In this document: one piece after another, positions 37,790 to 47,200 of the stretch
Layout: each line of letters opens with the position of its first letter
Numbering within the stretch: the stretch's first letter is position 1
Origin: Tetracentron sinense
Taxonomy: Eukaryota > Streptophyta > Magnoliopsida > Trochodendrales > Trochodendraceae
Length of the DNA stretch: 64,000 bases
Assembly: GCA_015143295.1 (NCBI GenBank)
Contig: CM026565.1
Coordinates: forward strand, 10,042,041 to 10,106,040
Direction of reading: 5' to 3'
Translations under genes and position numbers: made by a program
Notes under the pieces: generated by a model
The model's database searches: none
The model's input: only the letters and a program-made list of their open reading frames with translations
What the model was told of the DNA's origin: nothing

Positions 37790-39036
37790 ATGAGACGTGG
37801 CACTAGGAGTCGTGGGTACCAGACCCGGGGGAATGGAGGAGAGGCTCCATTGAGGGTTGAGCAGCCTGACATCTCCCGACTTTTGGAGACTATGGTAGAA
37901 ACCATGGCTGTCCTTGCTGCTAGGCTGCCTATTGCGACACCTACCCCTACACCTGCACCGGGATTTCCTACAACCCATCACACTGCAGGACTTGAGGCAT
38001 TCAAGAGGCTCCATCCTCCTAGCTTCTATGGAACGACAGACCCGATGGTTGCCGAGGCCTGGGTGATGCAATTGGAGAATATTTTTCGTGTACTCCGCTG
38101 TACTGATGAGCAGAGGGTGGAATGAGCTTCCTTCGTGATGGAAGGTGAAGCCGAGCATTGGTGGAGATCTGCACTGAGGTAGAGGGACATTGCCAAGACA
38201 GGGGAGCCATGCATGTGGGGAGAGTTCATGGATGTCTTCTATAGGTAGTACTTCCCAGTTTTCATCAGGGAACAGAAGGAGTGGGAGTTTGTGTCCCTCG
38301 AGCAGGGGGAGATGACTATGGCTGAGTACGAGGCCAAATTCACAGAGTTATGAAGGTTTGCACCTCACATGATCGCATCCGAGCACATGCGCATCAGCAA
38401 GTTTGAGAGAGGGTTGAAGGCCTTTATTAGGGATAGGATTGCCGTACTTCAGGTGGGAACCTGGGGAGACATAGTGAGCAACGCGAAGATCGTTGAGAAG
38501 GTTTCAGAGGACTTCCTCAGATGGAGAGGTATGGATCGGGGCCAGTCTAGTGGACCAATACTACCAGAGAGAAGGGTTAGGTCTGCCCCATACCAGACTG
38601 ATATGTCTGCACAGGCTCCAAGGCCTCCATTGACCTCACCGGTTCCTCGCCCCACCACTACGCAAGCGACTCGATCTGTGCAGTCCACTTATTCCACCTC
38701 AGGGCTAGGACCTTGTAGTCATTGCAGGAGGAAGTACACCGGTGATTGTTGAAAGCCCTCAGGAGGGTGTTTCTATTGTGGCCTCCAGGGACACATGTTT
38801 AGGGATTGCCCGAGCAGACCACCACTGCCAACCCAGTCTCAGGGGGGCAAGCCTCTGGTTCGACAGGCTACACAGCAGGGGTCTTCTCAGACTCCCATGC
38901 TCCTGGGTAGGTTGGTTTCTCAGGCCTTTGGTCAACAGCCAGTCGCACAGCCGCCTCGACAGGCAAATCAGGGCAAAGTCTTTGCTTTACCCAAGCAAGG
39001 TGCACATGCATCCGAGGATGTTGTGCAAGGTACGCC
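37790..39036 (+). pseudogene. Ty3-gypsy gag pseudogene (plus element)
   Basis: Gag forms the capsid of the virus-like particle. The reading starts MRRGTRSRGYQTRG at 37790 and stays in one frame to about 39030. It has the gag core (LEAFKRLHPPSFYGTTDPMV, EGEAEHWW, FERGLKAFIRDR) and a zinc-knuckle region: a partial CSHCRRKYTGDC followed by CFYCGLQGHMFRDC, a full C-X2-C-X4-H-X4-C. Five in-frame stops interrupt it, at about 38123, 38180, 38248, 38352 and 38750. Four of them are explained by single C-to-T or G-to-A changes relative to the other gag copies. Near the end, GATGTTGTGCAAG is followed by GTACGC, the same place where the minus-strand copy has a possible intron donor. Confidence 0.85.
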
Positions 39037-39262
39037 CATTTAATATTATCATATATGAATGTATAATGCTATATGATGTATGTTGTTATGGGTGTAAGAA
39101 CCTGCTACGTATAAATTTTATGTGCTGCTATGGATGGCTTGATGTATCGCTTAAAGGATTGTTGTCTATGATAGAGTATAGTAAAGTGTGGGGAAAAGTA
39201 TCCCTGCTTGATTTTTGTCTCATTGAAATTTCACGGACGAAATTGTTATAAGGGGGGGAGGA
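39037..39262 (+). other. Pol-deleted junction and polypurine tract
   Basis: Only 226 bases separate gag from the 3' LTR, where relatives have over 3 kb of pol. No protease, reverse transcriptase or integrase motif is visible. The last part reads ATTTCACGGACGAAATTG and then AAGGGGGGGAGGA (39250-39262), the polypurine tract next to the LTR. The element therefore keeps its cis signals and gag but needs pol from elsewhere. Confidence 0.8.
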
Positions 39263-40905
39263 TGTAGACCCCGAAATACGAGTTCACTGTGCTATAAATA
39301 GTACCAGTGAATAGTGTCCTTGTATGGTGTTTATAAAGGTCTACAACCTTCCATTTTGTTCTTGGTAGTGTGGTGAGTCAAGTGAGGGTTTTATGTGCGT
39401 GTATTGAGTCTCAAAAAGGGAGTATAATATATTCTAAGTGGGTAAAAGCAAGGGTATATAAAATACCCTACGTGCTTAAAGGGTTGTAAGTGAATAGTGT
39501 GTGAATAGTGCTGTGAATAGTGCTATAAACAGTGGTTGTGTGGTCTAAGGTTCCCTAGGTGCGTGTGAATGATGTGAGGAGTTGATTATAGGATTTAGGG
39601 TGTGTGAGAGTACTAAAGAACCCGCCTTGATGTTTATGGGTTTTAAAAGTTAAAAAGGGAAGGGTTCCAAGTGTTAAAGGATGAGGGAGGTCTTAACAAC
39701 CCTAAATTTGTGGGATCTCTAGGCTCTCCGTCGCTCATCAGAATCGAGTGATTCTTGAACCATTAGAAATATATTGAACCCCTCTTTAAAGTTCATGTTT
39801 ATCACTTTTTGAGATTTGGATTATAAATTAAGTCAAATGGGGGATTTCTGGAAACTGGTCTGCTGGGATTTCCTGGAACAGTTTGGACCAGTCCACTTGT
39901 GGGCTCATTTGGATCCTTTAAAACTAAGAATTGGACTTTTTACAAAACATGAAAGTTGTTACTCTTTGAATATAGAATCTAACTCAAGTTGAATCGTCAA
40001 AATTAGATCACTGAGTCAAAAGTTATGGTTGAAACAGCGAGGCAGACAAAACAGGGCAGCTTGAGCGGGAGACCAGCGGTCGACCCCTCCACTAAGGGTC
40101 GACCGGTCAGACCAGGGCTCGACTGGTCTCACACTTTTTTGTATGGGGGTTTATTCCAGAACCCCCTAAGTGAACCGGTCGACCGGTGGACGCCTCCGGT
40201 CGACCCCTCCTTACCTTTTGGTGCCTAAACCGACCTTGGGAGATCTTTTGTGGGGGTATAAGGGGTTTTTGACAACCCCTTTCCCAATAAATACACCCAC
40301 ACTCATGGCTTAGGGTTTACAACACCCTTAGAGCATATTTTGAGAGAAAATAGAGAGAAGTTAGGGTTTTTGCAAAGGGCTTTTCTTGTGCTTCGTGAAG
40401 GATCGTTGGGTGAAGCTTGTTCTTGCTTCCGAAAGCCGATCTTCACTTCCACGAGTATTCTTCAAGCTTGAAGCTCATCTCTAAGTCATTTCTCAAGTGC
40501 TCAACCAAAGTAATTTGGTTTGAGAAAGGTAGATACACTCTACTAGATTTTATGCCACAACCCATATTGTAAAATTAAGATAGAAATCGATATTTGTGAT
40601 GTGAGTTAACTTGTGATGCCTCTATGCCTTAACCTAAAGCATGAAAAACATAGATTCCTACTACTTAGTAATTATGTGATGAATCAGCTAAGAAAAGCAT
40701 GATTAAAAGACTGAATTTTATGGAAACCCACGAAGAAAACCTATGTTCTTTGACGAAAACTATAAGAAATCCTACTAGTCATGATATGATGATTCTATGG
40801 TCCACACCAACTGAATGAAGTGATTATATGATGAATTCAAGCATGTGCCATATGTAAGTAATTATGTGATTTAGATTAAATAAAGTAGAAAAGCATGTGC
40901 TATAT
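39263..40905 (+). repeat. Truncated 3' LTR of the plus-strand gypsy element
   Basis: It begins TGTAGACCCCGAAATACGAG and follows 25925-27575 closely, including the GGTCGACC cluster at about 40075-40205. At about 40905 the match stops inside ATGATC and the sequence becomes a minus-oriented LTR of another family. About half or more of the LTR is therefore missing. Confidence 0.88.
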
Positions 40906-41604
40906 GATCCGTAGAGACATAGAGCATAGAGCAAAACCATAGAGCCAATACCATAGAGATCTTAGAGCATTTCATTTATGATCCTTAGAGCTTGTGAGAA
41001 GATCTTAGAGCTTATCATAGAGTTCTTGTGAGTGTGTATCATGATTGTTAGAGCTTGTGAACCGATCTTAGACTAATCATAGAGTTGCTTAGAATCATTC
41101 CTTATAAGTCATTCATTGAAAAACCCTTTTGTAACTTTGAGAAATTCATGGAAAAGCTTTGGTTCATGCGAGACATGTGAGCATATGAGCATACAAGAGT
41201 ACTAGCATACTTTGACACCCAAAAACTCTTAGAGACACTTCATCAAACACTTAGAGTGCATCATAATAATAGCTTACATTCAATTATACAAACAACATCC
41301 TTGCACACCATACTAATCAAGATATAAGCATAGAAGAACTTAAGAAGAACCATATGTAATAGCTTAGTAGTATTGCAAGATTGGTAGTAGAGTGTATCTA
41401 CCTCGGTGAAATCAAAGACTTTGATTCCCAAAAGCTTGGACAAGCAAGAACCTTGAGTTCTTGGTTGAGAACACCAAAAGAGATGGAAGAATCTTGATCT
41501 TCCCTCAAGCTTTGAGCAACACCTAGTTCTTCTTCTTCTTCTCGTCTCAAAATCCTCCAAAACAAAGCACAATGGGTTTTTGAAATTCTAAGGCACGAAC
41601 CCAG

Positions 41605-41616
41605 CCTTTATATAGG
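41605..41616 (-). promoter_or_regulatory. TATA-like box in the truncated 3' LTR
   Basis: The minus strand reads CCTATATAAAGG, in the same relative position as the box at 10874-10885. Confidence 0.5.
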
Positions 41617-41705
41617 CAAAGGGTGATGGCTAAAGTCTTAAACTCCCTTAATGAAGAAAATCTGTGTATAACTAATCGATCGGTGGTACAGACCGAGCGA
41701 TCTGT

Positions 41706-42007
41706 GGCTTACCGGTCGATCGATGGTTTCAACCGAGAGATCGGTTAAAAACACCCTCTCTAAAATTTTTTCCCATACAAAAAAGTTAACCAGTCGATAG
41801 CTACTGATCGATCGGTAGAGGACCGGTCGATCGGAGGATAACACTGAGCAATCGGTGGCTTACTGGTCGATCGATGGTTTCAACCGAGAGATCGGTTAAA
41901 AACACCTTCTCTGGAATTTTTCCCCATACAAAAAAGTTAACCAGTCGATAGCTACCGATTGATCAGTAGAGGACCGGTCGATCGGAAGATAACACCGAGC
42001 GATCCGT
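41706..42007 (-). repeat. 151-bp tandem duplication in the motif cluster
   Basis: GGCTTACCGGTCGATCGATG at 41706 recurs with one change at 41857, followed by the same order of blocks: CCGAGAGATCGGTT, a CCCATACAAAAAAGTTAACC segment and an ACCGGTCGATCGGA motif. Solo LTR 2 has one copy of this unit. Confidence 0.85.
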
Positions 42008-42241
42008 GATCCCCTATTTTGCTGTAAAACCTTGTTTTCACTACTTGGATCTTCTCCAATCTCATTCCAACACTCTTTTATGCCTTTAACATACTCCTTA
42101 AGGATATATAGACCTAATAGAACATGTATGTCATAACTCCAAACTCATATATCAACATAAGGCCCATTAGTGAACAAACCACACTTGGACACTATTCATA
42201 TACTATTCACACTTAGTGAGATATGGATTCGGTGTTCTACA

Positions 42242-42256
42242 TCCCTCCCCCCTTAC
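42242..42256 (-). promoter_or_regulatory. Polypurine tract of the minus-strand gypsy element
   Basis: The minus strand reads GTAAGGGGGGAGGGA directly before the LTR start TGTAGAAC. It is the expected plus-strand primer. Confidence 0.8.
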
Positions 42257-42332
42257 AAGAATTTCATCCTCGAAATTAGAACGATACCCAAACATGACAA
42301 GAAAAAAATACATACAAAATCATCAAGGAAAA

Positions 42333-45300
42333 CTACTCAAACAAGTGAGGGTACTTTTCCTTCACTTCGGCTTCTTGCTCCCACGTAGCTTCTTCCTTTG
42401 AATGATGTTGCCACTTCACGAGAACTAAGGGAATAGTCTTATTACGCAAGACTTGATCGCGACGATCCAAAATCTGAACTGGTTGCTCAACTAAAGTGAG
42501 ATCCTCTCTAATCTCCACCAGATCAAGAGCAATGACGTGAGATGGATCTGGAATGTATTTCCTAAGCATAGAGACGAGAAAAACATTATAAACCGCTGCC
42601 ATGTGAGGCGGTAGTGCTACCCTGTAAGCAACCTCACCAACTCTCGTGATAATCTCAAATGGTCCCACGTACCTAGAGTTGAGCTTTCCTTTCTTCCCGA
42701 ATCGCATGATTCCCCGACTCGATAAAATCTTCACAAAGACCCGATCCTCAACTTGGAATTTCAAATCTCTGCGGCGCGTGTCCGCATAGCTCTTCTGCCT
42801 ATCCTGAGCAGTTTTCAATCGCTCCCTGATTACCTTGACCATCTCTGCAATCCGCTCAATCAATTCAGGACCAAGGACCTTTCTCTCACCAACCTCATCC
42901 CAGTATAGTGGTGATCTGCAACTCCGACCATACAGAACTTCAAAAGGCGCCATTTGGATGCTTGCCTGATAACTGTTGTTGTAGACAAACTCAACCAACG
43001 GCAAGTGTTCCTCCCAACTGCCCTGAAAGTCTAGCATACAAGCTTGGAGCATATCCTCCACAACCTGATTCACTCGTTCAGTCTGCCCATCGGTTTGAGG
43101 ATGAAAGGCGGTGCTGAATTCTAAAAAAGAACCCATAGCACTCTGAAAGGTTTTCCAGAATCTGGAAGTAAACCTGGTATCTCGATCAGACACAATGGAA
43201 ACTGGCACACCGTGCATGCAATCGAACCACACCTCCTTGACATACAAGGCTACTAACTGATTCGAATTGAAAGTAGTCTGATACGGAAGGAAATGTGAAG
43301 ATTTAGTCAATCTGTCTACAATCACCCAAATAGCTTCTGAGCCCTTCGCCGTTCGTGGCAAACCCACAATGAAGTCCATTGAGATGCTTCCACTTCCATT
43401 CTGGAATAGGAAGGGACTTTAGAAGACCTGTCGGCCTTTGATGCTCGGTTTTCACCTGCTGACACACCAAACATCTAGAAACATACTCGGTGACTTCCCT
43501 CTTCATGTTTCGCCACCAGTAGTGCCTCTTGAGATTCTGGTACATCTTGGTACCTCCTGGATGTACCGTGTACTTGGATCGGTGAGCCTCATCCAAGATC
43601 TCACTCCTCAACACTGTGTCAGCTGGAACACACAACCTACCTTTGATAGTGAGCACCATCACCATTCAAAGCGAACTCCTGACTGTCATTACTAACCAAC
43701 TTGTCTCGGTAAGCAAGCAACTCAACATCTGAATTCTGCAACTCCTTGATACAGCTCAAAATATGCGGCCTAACTACAATGTTGGACAACACCGGTCCGT
43801 AGGTGACATGCCTGAGAGTAGTGTCTAGATTACACATATCATTCAACAACTTCCATTCCTGTACTCTCAAGTGAGCCATAACCCCGTAGGGCTTCCTACT
43901 AAGAGTATCGGCTACCACATTAGGCTTACCCGGATGGTACTGGATAGAACAGTCGTAGTCCTTCATAAACTCCATCCAATGACGTTGTCTCATATTCAAC
44001 TCCTTCTGGAGAAAGAGATACTTCAAGCTCTTGTGATCTATAAATACCACAAACTCTTCCCCGTATAGGTAGTGACGCCAAATTTTCAACGCAAAGACGA
44101 ATGCTGCAAGCTCCAAGTCGTGTGTGGGGTAGTTTTGCTCATGCTCCTTTAACTGGCGTGGAGCATAGGCAACCACCTGCTTATGCTGCATCAAAACACA
44201 TCCAAGTGCAACTAGTGAAGCATCACTATAGACTTCGAAACCACCGCTTCTGGACGGAACTGTGAGAACAGGGACTGTGGTAAGCCTCTTCTTCAACTCT
44301 AAGAAACTTGCCTTACACTTTTCACTCCAAGTGAACTTAGTGTTCCTTCTCATGAGGTAGGTAAGCGGAGCTGCTAAACTCAAAAATCCTTCCACGAACC
44401 TCCTGTAGTATCCTGCCAGGCCGAGAAAACTGTGGATCTCGGTGACACTCTTCGGCCTTTCCCGATTCATCACTGCCTCAATCTTTGCAGGATCAACAGA
44501 GATACCTTCAGCAGACACAACATGTCTAAGAAAAGACACATTGTCTAGCTAGAACTCGCACTTACTCAACTTAGAATAAAGTCTATGCTCTCGAAGAGTC
44601 TGCAATACAAGGCGGGGATCTCTCATGTGATCATCCTGTGACAGTGAATACATGAGGATATCATCTATAAATACTATCACACACTGATCGAGAGACGATT
44701 TGAACACCCGGTTCATCAGATCCATAAATGCTGCTGTCGTGTTAGTCAGCCCAAAAGACATAACCAAAAACTCATAATGGCCGTATCGAGTCCTGAATGC
44801 CGTCTTCAGAATGTCTTCCTTCTTGATCTTCAGCTGATGATAACCAGATCAAAGGTCAATCTTTGAGAAGAACCTTGTACCTTTCAACTGATCAAACAAG
44901 TCGTCTATCCGAGGCAATGGATAACGATTTTGATAGTGACTTTGTTCAATTGCCTGTAGTTAATGCACATACGCATCGACCAGTCCTTTTTCTTCACGAA
45001 GAGTACTGGAGCTCCCCAAGGTGAGACACTAGGCTAGATGAAACCAAGGCCTTGCAATTCTTCCAATTGCTCCTTTAACTCTTTAAGCTCAATGGGGGCC
45101 ATCCTATACGGAGCCCTTGAAATCGGCGCCATGCCTGAAGCTAACTCAATCACGAACTCGATTGCTCGATTAGGAGGCAATCCCGGCAAGATCTCCGAAA
45201 ATACATCCATGTACTCACATACAATGGGAATGGATGTGGAGTCTCATACTTCTACGTTCTCGAGACTGAGAGCTGCAAAACGAGCAATGTCTCTCATTTG

Positions 45301-45639
45301 TAGTCCTCTGAAATGAAATGCCTTTAAAATGCACCACCGTCTCGAAACACGCCACGTGTCTATGGTGAGCTGAGAGCCAATCCATACCTAGGATAACGTC
45401 AAAATCTCAATCCTGAAATCTCAGAATGATCAATTCGACTGGCAACTCATGTTGCATGACTTGTACAACACTGCCCAGATATACTCTGTCTGTCTCAATG
45501 GTCTTGCCCAGTGGAGTAGAAATGGACAACTCCCGAGGTAGCTTACTTGGCTTGGACGTAAAGCCTTTGGCAAAGCTAGGTGAGACGAATGAATTAGTGG
45601 ATCCCGTGTCAATCAACACTCTTGCTAGACACTCGTTCA
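42333..45639 (-). pseudogene. Ty3-gypsy protease-pol pseudogene (chromovirus-like)
   Basis: Reading leftward from 45639, the domains are: aspartic protease with VLIDTGSTNSFVSPSF; reverse transcriptase with a degraded first half (about 45020-44770) and the catalytic FIDD box near 44665; RNase H beginning with [16 protein letters not shown]; an H-H-C-C integrase zinc finger ending CLVCQQVKTEHQRP; and the integrase core with IVDRLTKS, VSDRDTRF and the DGQTERVNQ glutamate. A C-terminal KEEATWEQEAEVKEKYPHLF segment is chromodomain-like, as in Tekay/Del chromoviruses. Breaks include frameshifts in the first half of reverse transcriptase, a stop at 44549-44551 between reverse transcriptase and RNase H, and a frameshift near 43385 between zinc finger and core. 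It is flanked by gag upstream and the polypurine tract downstream. Confidence 0.9.
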
Positions 45640-45783
45640 CTAGCAACAATCTTGAGATTTTAACTACCCAAGTTATAACACAATTATACACATAGGTACA
45701 AGCATCGCAAAACATCACATAGGATACATATATATACTACATCATGGCAACTCTAGAACTTTGACAAGCGTAATTACACGTAC
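45640..45783 (-). other. Possible intron between gag and protease
   Basis: On the minus strand a 144-bp stretch opens AAG/GTACGT and closes TTGCTAG/TG. Its removal would keep gag and protease in one frame; left in, the gag frame stops soon at a TAG. The donor context recurs at the same codon in the plus-strand gag (about 39030-39040). A gag-pol intron is known from Ogre elements. An alternative is a simple insertion or decayed linker. This is inferred from sequence only. Confidence 0.35.
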
Positions 45784-46999
45784 CTTGCACAACATCATCA
45801 GATGCATGTGTGTCTCTATTCGTCATAGCAAAGACCCTGCCCTGGTTAGCCTGACGAGGCTACTGGGTGGGCAACATGGATCTAGAGGCCTGAGATGAAG
45901 ACCCCTGCAATGAAGTCTGCCTGCCTGGATGTTGAACTCCCTGTGGTCCAGACTGTGGCTGCTTATGCGGGCAATCCTGAATCACGTGACCTATCTCACC
46001 ATAGTGGAAGCATCCACCTGACAATCTTCGGCAATCCCCTATCTTGTGCCGGCGACCACAGACAGTGCATTCCTCAAAAGCCTGCGATGTGAAGGGAGCC
46101 GGAGGCGTAACCCTCGTAGCCTGTGATGCCATAGGATGCGGTGCCTGAGGCACGAAAGGAGGTCTCTGAGCCGACATTGGCTGGGAGAAGTGGTAAGGTG
46201 CAGTCCTAGTCCTCTTCTCGGACTGTGAAGAACTACTCAACTGACCCGAGACATGCTTTTCTCGAAACCACTGTCTCTTCTCATGAAATCTTCCGCATTC
46301 TTCTCGGCGATCTTCGCCTTCCCTACTATCTCCCTCCAAGACTCCACTTGGAGAATGAACACCCGATCTCGGATGAAAGCCTTCAAACCCATCTCTAAAT
46401 TCCTGACCCGTAGGTCCTCAGTAGCAACCAAGTGCGGAGCAAATCTAGACAATCGGTGAACTTAGCCTCATACTTGCCTACGCTCATCGACCCTTGCTCC
46501 AAAAGCATAAACTCCCTTGCTTTTTGTTCCCGAATAAACTTGGGAAAGTACTGTTCACGGAAAGTCTCTAGGAATTCCGCCCATGTCCACGGTTCACCTG
46601 CCTTAGCAACATCCCTCTGCCTTTGGGCGGTTTGCCACCAATGTTTGGCTTCACCTTCCATTACGAAGGAAGCCCATTCAACCCTTTGTTCCTCAGTGCA
46701 TCGGAGAGCTGGAAAGGTATTCTCCAACTGCATAATCCAAGACTCTGCCACCATTGGTCCAGAGTGCCATAAAAGGTTAGAGGCCATAGTCTCCGGAAAG
46801 CTTCGAGCCCTGCGGTGTGATGCACCGGTGTAGGCACAGGAGTAGTCGGTGGTGTAGGAGCAGGTCTGGCTACCAACAAAGCCAAAGTCTCAGCTATGGA
46901 ATCCATAGCATTTGTAAAGTACAACGGCTTCTCCTCTCTCGGAACCTCACCCTCAGATCTCCGAGTATGGTAACCACGAGCCCGAATGCCGCGTCTCAT
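45784..46999 (-). pseudogene. Ty3-gypsy gag pseudogene (minus element)
   Basis: It starts MRRGIRARGYHTRRS at 46999, with an N-terminal region rich in Pro and Thr, then LEAFRRLWPLTFYGT, where the frame shifts (about 46785). The core reads EGEAKHWWQTAQRQRD and LEMGLKAFIRDRVFILQ after another shift near 46450. The zinc-knuckle region has CTVCGRRHKIGDC and then CFHYGEIGHVIQDC, in which the second metal-binding cysteine is tyrosine. Compared with the plus-strand copy this one has fewer stops but more frameshifts. It ends at the possible intron donor. Confidence 0.85.
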
Positions 47000-47200
47000 G
47001 ATATCAAATCCTGAGATTAATTGGCAAAACATGAGTCTAACTTAGATACCAATCCTCACAATTCATATAGCAATTCAATAATCATGAAATGCTATTACGC
47101 ATATGGTATACATGGAAGTATACACATAAAAACACAATCACTACTAGGAGTATTCTAGCATAACTAAGATCCTTATGTTGGGCTTCTACCCATCCATTTC
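47000..47200 (-). other. Gypsy leader fragment
   Basis: Non-coding sequence resembles the leader of the base element (23073-23300): a similar ATGAGT-TAACT stretch and a GGTATACATGGAAGTATACA segment. It breaks off before any primer site or LTR, so the 5' end of the minus element is lost. The exact junction with the next LTR fragment is uncertain. Confidence 0.5.

Larger units (their letters stand above)
40906..42241 (-). repeat. Truncated 3' LTR of the minus-strand gypsy element
   Basis: It is homologous to solo LTR 2 from about 10190 to 11342 and ends TTCGGTGTTCTACA beside the polypurine tract of the pol-bearing element. The distal part of the LTR was lost at the 40905 junction. A TATA-like box is at 41605-41616 on the minus strand. 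The motif cluster at 41660-42010 is longer than in solo LTR 2 because a 151-bp segment is duplicated. Confidence 0.85.

Noticed and set aside
38742..39251. Plus-strand reading of 169 codons overlapping the gag end
   Set aside because: It is out of frame with gag, covers the zinc-knuckle codons in another frame and runs into the non-coding pol-deleted region.
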